Source of the DNA: Apostichopus japonicus
Taxonomy: Eukaryota; Echinodermata; Holothuroidea; Aspidochirotida; Stichopodidae
NCBI RefSeq assembly: GCF_037975245.1
Contig: NC_092569.1
Span: 19,773,501 to 19,837,500, forward strand
Length of the DNA: 64,000 nucleotides
Direction: 5' to 3'
The position numbers were made by a program, and so were the translations under genes. Positions 38,899 through 50,626 of the stretch are shown here, one piece after another. Under the pieces are notes generated by a model. The model was not told the DNA's origin. It searched no databases and was given only the letters and a program-made list of their open reading frames with translations. Each line of letters opens with the position of its first letter. The first letter of the stretch is position 1.

Positions 38899-40177
38899 CT
38901 TAAACTAAGGGAAATCGAAAGTAAGATTCTGCCAAAGTCATCGTTTAGTATCTAACGGATGATAAATTTGTATCGTTATAGGTTTTTTCCCTGGCTTTAA
39001 TGTTATTGCTCTTTATGAAGATATTAAAATATGAAGGGGTTTCACAACCGTCTTTGTTATCTTAAACTGCAATTTGTGTTGGATTTATAACACATTAGTG
39101 GTATCACACTCCAGCGATGAAGGAAAGATCTTTACGGTGGATGGAAACGTTACCCTGTTGCTTCACTCCAAGAACATAGCAAGGGTTTCAAATGTGAAAA
39201 CATCACATTACCCTTTCGGGGTAAAAAGTTGTCTTAGTTTATATTAACTATGACAGTACAATAATATGAAATAGCCCAATAATTGTATCCAGTTAGGTAT
39301 ATTTCTTATAACAGTAGCCGTTACCCAATAATCCTCTAATATTATACGCTTTGTTCAGAATATCAAAACGTTACAATTCATTTCATGAAAGCATGTACAC
39401 ATAAATATACTTTAACTTGTAGTTGATTGAAACAGGTCTAATATTCATCATTGTTTTGCAAGGAACGAATATGAAATAACTATTCTTATATTATCTGACT
39501 TAGTTGCATGTAAAGTATTGTATTAACTTTCGTTTTTGCGTTGATTGCTTTTTTTGACAGTTGGACAATTCTGAAAGGGAAAGTTAAACAAACGATAAAC
39601 CATTTTCTAAACAGACAATGTCATGAGAAGGTCTTATTCAGTTTTGCTTATCCTCAGTTTGCATTCAACCCAATTTTAATTGAATTGAACTGACACATAT
39701 ATAATGGGCATTCATATCCATGGATTGTTATTATTATTTTTACTGCCTATGGTGTAACATACTTCTACTTCACAACTAATAGCACACTGGACAATATGTG
39801 TTGTAATAATACATGCAAGTGGCGCGTACCGAGCTATATTCGTTATTTTTTGAAATGATACCTTACTGTGGGTCACTGTCCAAAATAAACGAAGATGAGA
39901 CGATGAAAACAGAAAATAAAAAGGGCCCCATCCCCCACCCCGCCTACCCATCCCCACGTCCATAATAACTATAAAGTAAGTTACTACTCATATTCTGAAT
40001 TATTACATATTTTATGGAGAAGAACGTTGCGACTTGCGTAATGGTCACTCATTGAATCCCAACATTTCTTGTGTCATGCATATATCTGCGTGCCAAAGTG
40101 CAACTTCTAGGTATCATGATTGTTGTTTTTCTTTGACATAATAATCTTACTGTATAAACCGTACCCATCAACACGCT

Positions 40178-43100
40178 CTATTCAGAACTGCTCTCCTTGA
40201 GTGTAGCATACATTATAGTGTTAGAAGCAGAATGATGACAACATGAACTAACATTCTTAGTTGCAGTCACACTTTCCCTTTGCAAAGAACTAGGACCCTG
40301 AAGCTGTTCGAAAAGTCGTTTAGCATTTAGAAATGTCGAATTAACATTATCACTATCTGTGGAGTGAATATCATTGATTCCCCTACGAGCTGTCGTGTCC
40401 CTTTCAATATGTTCTTCCCCTTCTTTATTTAGAAAAACTGTGTTCTTTTTTCGACATTTAAGAGAGTCTGTTTCATAGTTGAGTTTATCTTGCGTTAGGC
40501 AATCTGTCACACCTGGTATTTGATGCGCTCTACATACCTCAATATCAACGACAGCGTAAGGCTCTATGAGTTCATGGAAGTATGTTGAACTATTTTCGCA
40601 GTTCTCGTCTTCTTCAATATTTTGAAGTTCATCAACCTCTTCATGATCCTGAGAAGATGGAGAACTAGATGATTTCAATATTTCTTTTACTGATTGGTCA
40701 AAGAATTGACATGAAGCTCCTCTACATGTCTTGTATGTCGCCACAGCAGGTTCAACTTCAAGATTGCTATCTTCAATTACAATATAAGTTGAAGGTTGAT
40801 CCATATCGACAGGAGCAGATATTTTGAAGGATCCTACGTGATAAGAATGTCTAACACAGCATCTATTCCTTTCCATTGTAATTTCATCTTCATTTTCTAC
40901 ATTAGAGGCGTCACAGTTATTTATTCCGCTACTTGTGCGTGACAAATACGAATCCAGTGGACACTCCCGTGCTCGTCGCCACCATCGTGTTATGCTCCTT
41001 AAAACACCTGGGCGGCATCTGTGAATAATAATATGAAAAAAAACATGAAACAAGGCAAGAACAATAAAGAACCCTCAAACTAAAACAGTACATATATCTT
41101 TGAAAATAGCCCCTCGTCTTCCACATCCTATCTCCCTCGGGCCAATATTTAATCTGTACCAACACAATGACAGTTGTAAGTAACGCCGTAGTTCTTCTTA
41201 ACAATGTTTCGCTTTGCAGCATAGGCATTGGTAATACAGGAATAATGATCAAGACAGGGGTTATTCACATGATCGGCTGTTTTGGTAAATCCTCCCTATA
41301 TTCACAGTTTTTTTTTTTGGTAAGTTTTTTCATTATGTAATTTTCCCAATGTTGGGGTTTGCTTGTACAAAAAAAAAACTGCATAATGATTATGGAGTTT
41401 CCTAGAGTTGTCCAGTCCCCAAACTATGGCGTCGAGCTAAAGCGTATGACAAACGTTTGGCATAGACCATTCTATACTTACTTGGAAATGAAATAGACCG
41501 AGCCAATAACCGACATGCACCCAAGGATAAATGACGTAGAAGATATAAGGAAATAAATTCCACCGAAACCGTTTTCTGTAAATTAAAATGATTCATCAGA
41601 TCAAACCAAATAAATTGGATACTGGATATTCCGTGAACCAACATTAGTTTCATTTTACACTGCCATTAACAGTTTATGCAAAACGATATAACTTTTTTGT
41701 CTTATTTAGAGTACATTGATTTAAATTCTGTAAGCTAATTACAATTGTTTTAGCCATAGAATTTTGAATCGAGACAATAACTCAACTAATAATAATTTTA
41801 TACCTCGATAACTTGTTAATCATTAAATGTACTACATTCAATTACAAATGTCTTCGATTACTGACATATTGCTGTAACTCCCAGCAGGAATTATTCAAAA
41901 TAATAATTTTCAAAATATTATATTTTAGTTGGAAACGACAGTACTTGGACCGTGATCCTGCAACATTTCTTGTATGTTTAAAAGGCATAAATCGGACCCT
42001 TTTCTTAAAGTCCATCCTTTATACGAAACCCAAAGTATAATGTATATATATTGTTTCTTGTTATAATTTCAAGGACTTGAATCAATGTATTTCAAACTCA
42101 ACGACCTTTTATACATATTTCATGTAACATTTATATAGCAAATAAGAAAAGGGATTATTTAAGAATAGTTTGCGATATACAAGAAGGTAAATATTGTTTA
42201 CCAACAGTTGCAGCAAAACTGGGTACAGATAAACATCAAGTGTGAACATAATAGCAAATACTTATGATACTGACACGATTAAAATGTCACCATTACACTA
42301 TTTTACCACAACGTTGAAGAAGATAGGTCAAAATTCATCCAAATCCTATGAAATGTCGAATTGAGAGTGAAATAGTAAGAACAAGTTGAACTTACTCCTC
42401 TTAGCAGCCTTTTGTTTCCAAATTGCAATTCTTCCACTGCCTCCGCATTTTTCGGCTCCCGAACAAAATACACCATTTTCAAAGCAAGACGTCTTGTGCA
42501 CATCTTTAGAAGGGAGTACGTCTTCGCACAAGCATTCGTTACCTCCAATGAGACCGTTGAATGAATGTGACATACATTTACGTTGACATAACTCTAAAGT
42601 TAAATCCGGAAATTTACCACCGAAATGGAAGATTTCTGAACTATCTTTTGAGGAATGATGAAAGCAGCCCTGGTATTGATCGTCTTAATATGTAAATGAA
42701 TATGAAATATGCAAACACGTAAATTAGATATTCGGATATTCATTTAATGAAGTAATACATGTTGATCAACGAAATCGAATCTGAAATTCAGACTCAATGA
42801 CGATCGCACAAGAAAACGACACTGTGAATTGAAATAGTTCACGATGTTCCATGAGTAGTTGATCCGAGGTAAAAACTCAATAACAGATTTCCAGAAAGAC
42901 AACATAATAACATTGTTAATATACAATTTGTAAAAACATGCAAAATTACGACCTCACAATGGATTGCTACGTCATCGTTTAATTGAGTTCTACACGGTGT
43001 TCTTTCATTGTGTAATATGAAGTACTAACTCAGAAATGGACTCCAGAAGACATAGTTATGACAAATTGAAATTGAGTATTACATGCTGTTCTTTGATGCA

Positions 43101-45107
43101 GAATCTAGAAATACAGATGCCCTAACGACCTCCCCAGTAATCATTACGTTATCGTTTAAATGAGTACTACACGGTGTTCTTTCATTATGTTTTTTGAAGA
43201 ACTAACTCAGAAATGGAATATAAACAATGTCAAGCTTTGATGTGATATGGAGAATAATCAAATCGAAACTAATTGACATTGTTAACATGTGAAAGTATAT
43301 GCTGCCTAAAATCCAAGCTGTAACATTGCCGTGGTAATTTAGCAAACTTTACAATGAGCAAAGTTAGTGTATATTTTATTAGACTTGAAGAATTAATTTA
43401 ATAACTTTTTTATTTCCGTTAATGTTACTTTATTGAATGTATTTGCTTTTTTTTATTTGCATGATAGAAATTTTGGAAGTTGGTGTAAGATGGTTGCCAA
43501 GACAAATGAAGATAAAATGAGAACAATTAAGTCACGTGATATAATTGTCCGCAGGCTATTACATCGTTTTACGGCGTATGATATATCGTATAAGTGACCA
43601 TAGGAAAACCTAATAGAATATAACAGTATCAATATTTTCTCTTCTGAAGTGCTTTGGTATCTTAAATGGAGATGAGTCATTTTCTTTCCATAAGCATATA
43701 CGAAATGTTGGTTTAGAGGTATGCAAACCCTATCCTTAAAATGTTGACAACAGTCGCTGTCTTTATATCCTTATTCTTATTCTTAAGTTTTTTTTTGTTT
43801 TTGTTTTTGCTTTTTGGGGAGTCTCCTACTTTGTTAAGCCTTGCATGCTTTATAGGAGACTTCCCGTCACACTGTAAATTGTGAAGAAACAAATAAATAT
43901 ACAAATACAAAATATCCTACCTTGATACACGGCCAGAGCCTGTTCTCCGCCACATTTCACAGCTCCCGCACAGAATGTATTGCACTCTTTGTCAGAAACA
44001 TTTGTGAGTTTTTCATATAGGCCGTCATCCCCGTTTCTGCAGTGGCAATATGTTCCATTTTCCAAGCCGAAGTGTGTATAACTCCCAACGGCACAAAACC
44101 GAGAGCAATTTGAATGGCTTAAATCACTTTGATAGAGCCGTATTTCAAATTTTTCGTCAAAGTTACCAGAAAAGCATCCTACGTAGTCTCTGTCTGTTTA
44201 AGAACAAACAAAAATGATCTTGGTCGGATTGGGTGAAGCGATTTACGAAAATAATATGATGACATCGAAAAGAAAAACTGGTTTACTGAGGTCACGAAAT
44301 GGGTCAGCCAACATTTCTCAAAAAGTTAACCGTCTTGGGAATTTTAATTGATTTACACTATTAGTTTTATTTTAAGTTGAAAATGTGCACGTCTTTTTTT
44401 GCTTTTCTTTCACTCATCAGCCACAGCCTATGCTTTTGCTGAAATTTGTAGTTTCATCCCGGTTATCCCTTATGGCACTAGGCCTTTTAGTGAAAAGGCA
44501 TATATTTTATGTATATGTACGAGAAGATTGTAGATTACACTTCACGTCAGGTTGCAATCCGGTAGACGGGAAAATCGTCTTAATTTTGCCTGGTTCCGCC
44601 CTACCCACTCACACGACAGAACAGTGTTGATAGGCTCTTAATAGTCTAAACAAGAAGTAACAAGTGCACTTCATAACTCTCGCACTCAAAACAAGCTAAG
44701 GCAAAGGCCCTCTTCTATGCTCTAAATGCTCTTCAAGACAAGAAGCATTTTCGTTAATGTTTAGCATGATTATACCTTTATATAATCTTTTGCCATGTTT
44801 ACGCATTGATGAAACACTGAATAGTAGAAGGTATACCGTTCTGGAATTCTCTTTATCTAGAAATTATAGCAATTTGAATGTTCCTTATTCTAACATAGTT
44901 GAAATATAATGATGTTGAAAAGAAAAGCATTGTGAATTTCAGAGGAATTCGCCTCATATCCTACTATGAAGGTTGTATTGTAGATTCATTATGTAACACA
45001 AAACGAGTTCATATTTTTCAGACAACAAAAGTGAGCTCACCTGCAAAACACAGCATTGTTTCACACAAAATAACAATTATAAATACTTCAGTGCTTGAGA
45101 AACACAT
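40178..45107 (-). CDS. Two-WSC-domain single-pass receptor with ITIM-like tail, 5 exons, 520 aa
   Basis: Exons, 5' to 3' on minus: 45107-45041, 44193-43921, 42683-42396, 41575-41482, 41018-40178. All are GT-AG; phases 1, 1, 1 and 2 agree and the total is 1563 nt. Residues 1-22 form a signal peptide (FIIVILCETMLCFA). WSC domain 1 covers about 25-113 (RDYVGCFSG ... NGTYCHCRN ... CAGAVKCGGEQALAVYQ). WSC domain 2 covers about 115-205 (QYQGCFHH ... NECLCED ... CSGAEKCGGSGRIAIW). TM is about 214-238 (GIYFLISSTSFILGC). The 279-aa tail starts RSITRWWRRAREC and is acidic and Ser-rich. It carries STYIVI (Y319) and IMYATL (Y511), both matching S/I/V/L-x-Y-x-x-I/V/L. WSC domains occur in yeast stress sensors, polycystin-1 and Kremen and are thought to bind carbohydrate. 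Phosphatase recruitment is inference. The signal exon, the least certain, was chosen by phase and leader quality. Confidence 0.86.
42951..43225. repeat. Diverged direct repeat, spacing ~178 bp, in WSC receptor intron 2
   Basis: TACACGGTGTTCTTTCATT and ACTAACTCAGAAATGGA occur at about 42990-43041 and 43170-43220. A third degenerate piece (GAGTATTACATGCTGTTCTTT) lies between them. It lies between the two WSC-domain exons. Confidence 0.75.
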
Positions 45108-48100
45108 GATCAAATATATCCATGTAATCCTGTGCAAAGATTATGACTTCAATTCCACCATAACATGGTACAGAAGAAACTGTCTCATTTCAATCATGAA
45201 CAGTTACTCTTACATTGTGCCTCATGCCGGATTTGCTACGAACCAACCTTCACAGTTGTCTTCGTTGATTAAGAACATAACATATATGAGAATATGCCTT
45301 TATCGACTGCACGCTAACCTATACCGAAACCAAAAGCATCGATATGCTTCATTAGTATTCTGTATAAAGGTATATTTAAAGAGAATATTAAGATATATCG
45401 GTTATAAAGAAACCGAAACATGCTTACATGCATTTCAGTGATTTAGAAATATATGCTACATTATTAAAATGAATAACTTTGTATTCTATGCAATTCTTAT
45501 AGCAAGGCCTGCATTGAAAACCGAACAGAAAGTATTACCTGAGATAACACTCGCATGCCTAACACTTTATACTGTTTTAGTTTGCTACAGTAATTGACAC
45601 TGATATCGTAGTCCTGCGGATTATTTTAGCATTATTCGCTTCTCAATCTTTCTTGTATATGTGCACCCGGTTTATAGCCTTATCATTTAAACTCAGTTTA
45701 AAGATTTATCAGTTAAAAGTGCGAGAAACCGTTAATCAGTAAAAACTGTATGTGTGTAACAATTTCTTAACAAGTGTTATTTCCTACCGAGAAAGAATTT
45801 AAAAAAGAATGCCGAAACACACGAAGCGGCGCATAACGATTGATATGTGTTAACGTCTTACCAAGACATGATTTGAGTGAGTCGTGGCAATTTGTTAGTC
45901 GAGTTCAGTGTGTGATTGTGTACGTTAGTGTTCATCTGCACGATTTTTGCGATGAGGATAACATTAAACGATGGAAATTAGCTAGTTCAGTGTGGGATTT
46001 TGTAGTGATAGGTTGAGATTCTGATGAACCTACCATGGTAATTACCCAATCGAGGACGTTGCTACAAGTCGCTTCTGTGGTTTTCTACTGTCCTGGTCAA
46101 TACGAAATGATAGGACAATGGCAGTCCTGTAAAGTGGTTCGACTTATTAGATTCTACATATTTATGTCATGGTTTTCCTTTACCTGTCCGCGACATTTTA
46201 ATATCGTGTTACAGTTGAAAGAATCCGAAAAAGACTTAGATCATGTTTTTGAGTAAATAAAGTTGTGATATGTATTCATATATTGAACAATAGCGTGTAC
46301 ACGCAGTCCACAAGGAGCACAGTTCTCGTTGTGGTTCGGAGGGTTAAAGCTTCAAAACAAGCATTGAAAGGCACGGGGACGGTGTGTGTGGGGAGGGGGG
46401 TGGGGCAGTCGGTGTCCGAAGTCCTCGGAAACTGGATTTGGTTGTTTTCTTCTTTATTGGTTACTGAACTCGTTTTCAGAAATATGCTGTTTTTATTGAA
46501 CTCCGTTTCCTTTTTATATTAAAACATGGGATATTAAAATATCTAAATATAAATATTGCCCTCATTTTCATTTGCAGTTTTGACATTTGCCCACTGCAAA
46601 GGAGAAAATAAATCACAATTAACATAAACACCTTTATTTGAAGGAACTACATAGTGAAGTAAACCGGCTCATCGCTTGATTGCATCAACATTCAGTGACA
46701 ACTTCCGTGCGCATTAATTTTGTCCTCGCCACAAAGTTTTGTGGACGTAAAGTTTGTTATCAAGAAAATGATTACTGTCATGCATATTGAAATCCCTAAA
46801 CTGTGTCACGAAACAATTTCAACTTGATAATTTGTTATGCCACTTTATCATATCATATCATACCTAAGTTTCCCATAAAATATCAATAAAAGTAGTTTTT
46901 ACTATTGATATCTTCTGTCGTTGCTTATTTCCAGATCTCTGCGTTAGGCTGTAATTTGATAAGGTATCATTATTTTCGACTTCCCATTGTGATTACGTCT
47001 CCCGCAAGAGGACAGTTCCAAGGGGTCAAATTCAAATACGGATTTACCATATTGTTATATAGTAGCTTCAAAGTTGTATTAATACCGTTCTATACCGGCA
47101 TCTGGCATATTAGCTCAATCTGTCAATGTTTGTTGCATTTTGAATTTTAACAATTTCTCTTTGCGTAGAAGTAGTACTTTTCTCTGTAGATAACTGTTTT
47201 CCAGAAAATGAGGAAAGACGAAAGCCTTGTTAACATTAATTGAAATCATACACTGATGTTCACAGATGCATTCACAAATTATCGCTAAATTTAAACCAGA
47301 AATGCAAATGTGCACGGTGCTAGTGTAAATAGTCGTGCGTTTGTGGTATCTGAGACTAGAAGGTTGCGGTCTTTAGATACCATGGTTCCTAAAGTTTCCA
47401 CGATTTTCTGTATGTCACTGAAATCAAAGGACCTCTCAGTTGTATGTTTACAGTCAAGGCTTTTATATAGTGAATTGTACAATATATCATTATTTATGCA
47501 CCGGCTAATAAGTTGATATGCATTTGTGGGTTTCCTTCATTTTTTATAAGATTAAGGGTTCATAATAGTGATGCTTTGAAATGATACGAGTTTGATTTTA
47601 TTTCCCACTTTCACATTATTCCAAACAACACCAAACATTAAAAAGGGAAAAAAAGAATATTCCAGCATTTTTGCAGAAAACCTTGCTAAAAACTATAAAT
47701 ATATCAATTGATGAACTCGTTCATCCAGACCTTCTCATTTGATGTACATCATTATCATGCATGTCAATCACCCTTGACCTTATCCAGGAAGAACCCCCAC
47801 CCCCACCCACCGCACAAAGCGCAGTGATTGCTCGAAATAAACATCAAATATTTATCAACTGGTTCAGGCATTCCCATAAGGTCATCATTATTGTAATCCA
47901 CAGTGATAACGCTTGAGCTTCGCGGGGCTTGTGATGATGTGATGTGATGTGATTGCTTGTGATGATGTAATGTGATTGGTCGAGAGAAAAAGCCTTGTAC
48001 TTCAATCAATCTAACGTTTTCATTGTAAAATAGTAAAGAAGGCGAAATAGCCAGGTTTGAATCACATTTCCCTATGTTTGCAAATAACTTTATATGCCCT

Positions 48101-49425
48101 TTGACCTCCTATTCCTGATAGTTGGTTCCTCTTCTCACGTGAAGCACCTAAGTACAACATATGAGATATACCAATGGTTTCATTATTGAAATATCTTTTT
48201 AAAATCAAAGCGTTACAGACAAGTACGGGTATACGCAGATTATAACAGCATACCGTCATGACTTTTTGTCTTCTTCATTTTTACGATACTAATCGAAACT
48301 ATACATTCAGATCTTCGAGATATACAGTTTAAAAAGAAAACTCTTTGCAGTGTCCAGCTCTTGCTAAATGAACATAAACTAATTTATGATATCTCCCCAC
48401 GTTCTTCTAGTCGTAATGTTGAGGGAATTGATGTATTCATTGATAACAGTGCAATACCTCTTGTCGGTTCATCGCACTATACATGTCTCTGTGTTTATCT
48501 TGAGTTCCAACGGAAGTGGTAGCATCATATATACACTCATATTAAGACAACATTTGACAGTATTGTTGTTAGATATATTGGTGATAGGTGAAAACATCCA
48601 TGAGCAAAGAAAATATACATGTTAAATCTTCAAAAAAGTTTGTATCCTGATTTTATTTTTATATTTAATGTGTTAATATATCTTGCTCCCTGAACTAGAA
48701 CCAACGTTTATGTGACTTCCCGTTTGTCATGAAAACACTGTTAGTTTGAAGCAGAGGGCAACGAACGTTGATTTGCTTGTTGCAGACAATAATAGCATTG
48801 AACGAAAACAATGGATAATCATAACTATGTCAGTAACATATTGAAAGAAAATTAAAGAAAGGGGTTGAAAAGTTAATTTCATATTAATAATAAAGTAGTT
48901 ACTGCATATTGCTATAAACTGACACGTATCGAAACCGATGTTGTACATTAAACCGACATACTTTATTAGTAAACTTTGAGTCTTCTGCAATTCAGGTACA
49001 GGAAGAAGGAAAATAAAAACAGAAAGAAAGATAGTAAAAAATAAGTGAATAAAACGGCATCATTGAAAGCAATGAAGCCTGTCGTTTGGGAGGTTGTGGG
49101 TTCGATCCTAGGCAAGCCCAATTAAGGTGGTTGATTTTTTGTTATCCAGGAGAAGTTTCCATCTGAACTGGCCTTAAAATTGGTAAACAATTTAATAGTT
49201 ATCCAAGACTGTAAATTGGAAGTGTAAGTAATAACCCATTTATGGATTAGGCATACGTGACAGCCTAGAGTTTTAAGTAACTGCCTTCCATGCCGATATA
49301 TACACTAGCTTCAATATTATATTCTTAACGTTTTAACTAATCAAAATCAGTTATAACACTCAACTCCCCTTCGTTTTCTCAATTGCCGTAACAGTGGAAA
49401 AAAAAACTCCTCGTACATTTCGTAT
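45108..49425. other. Intergenic region between the two WSC receptor genes
   Basis: No further WSC, TM or tail exon is found on the minus strand, and no gene is recognised on the plus strand. It should hold the promoter of the 40178-45107 gene and the 3' UTR of the 49426-53244 gene. A SINE fragment lies at about 49065-49260, and TGATGTGATG-type short iterations near 47930-47990. Confidence 0.55.
49065..49260 (+). mobile_element. 5'-truncated tRNA-derived SINE fragment
   Basis: GTTTGGGAGGTTGTGGGTTCGATCC matches the B-box half of the SINE at 4897-5215 (ATTGGGAGGTTCTGGGTTTGATACC). Both continue with an AAGGTGG-TTTTT block. The A-box half is missing. Confidence 0.55.
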
Positions 49426-50592
49426 TTAGATATCATATAACCCTAACCCATACGCATCAAGTGAGTCATCTTCCTGTGAAGGTCCCGTCTCCCTTCCTAC
49501 CGTGACATTGCTGGTCTCTTGTAAGGAATAATCCATTGATTCACAAAGAGTTCCATGATATGAATCAACAACATACTCCACGTCGTTCATTTCATCCGGG
49601 TCCTCAGCTAAATATGAATGGCGTACATCTATATTTGGTCTCCTTTCATTATCATATTTAATTGTCGGTTTGGGACGAATCTGCGTAAGGTACCAACGTG
49701 AAATCGTAGATCTGGTGGCAAAATGTAAGATAAATGAAGATAAATTTATTTTAGAGACAAAACATCAAGTCTTCATGACCTTACGGCATGCAGAGGTGCG
49801 TGAAATGGTGTACCCAGTGTAGAGATAGAATACTATTTGGTCATTTTGACGGATCAGAAAAAGTTGAACACGCGAATTGCTATCAGTATCGACATAGTCA
49901 GTGTGATGTAGACACTCTATTCCTCTATAAACTACTAAAATTATACTTATTCGATGTTATGTTTTCCTTGCTGTAGGATTCTTCGGTCACATTAACAGAT
50001 TTTTGAAAACCTCACAGACGCAAGGAAGCTCGTTCGGGAGTTGCATGATTTCCTCAGGCTAAACTCGTGCCGCATGTTTACGCAAACAGATGACAACAGC
50101 CGTCATGCTTCCTCCTATAACGATCTGAAGGGAATGAGTATCAGCATTCCTAATCATTACTCTATTTCATTGTTGAAAGCTTAACCCTTGCTCTTACTCT
50201 ATATATTGTGGTAGTGTGGCTTTGCGTCATGCAGTATAGATAGAGGAACGGTGATGGGTCCGATCACTCACTCTTGAACCGGGGCTCTTGAATGCTTAGC
50301 ATTACGCCATTGATATGTTATCATTGTTAAAACTAGCTTTTTTATGATATAGTAGAATATCGACATTTACCTGCACAATACAATTCCGGCAATCCCACCA
50401 ATTAACACCCCTACAACAAACAGGATCGCTGTGATGATATACACGGTGGAAGTCACGACAGCAGGATCTTTTCAAATGAACAAAAAACTCTCAGAAGCTA
50501 AATAAAACTAAATAAAACGAGTAGTGCATTTCCTACACACATATGTATATACCATAACCTACACACACACACACACTCACACACATATGTAT

Positions 50593-50626
<34 letters not shown>

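Larger units (their letters stand above)
35056..40177. other. Intergenic region between FReD and WSC receptor genes
   Basis: The two flanking genes converge here (+ then -). No gene is recognised. It contains a tandem duplication (36503-36745), a foldback element (37444-37580) and a retroposon 3' tail (38812-38898). Short open frames lack motifs, splice partners or a good start context. Confidence 0.6.

Noticed and set aside
44899-45441. 180-codon open frame on the plus strand
   Set aside because: No domain, leader or codon pattern supports it. It overlaps the minus-strand signal exon (45107-45041), whose phase fits the WSC gene; long frames occur by chance here.
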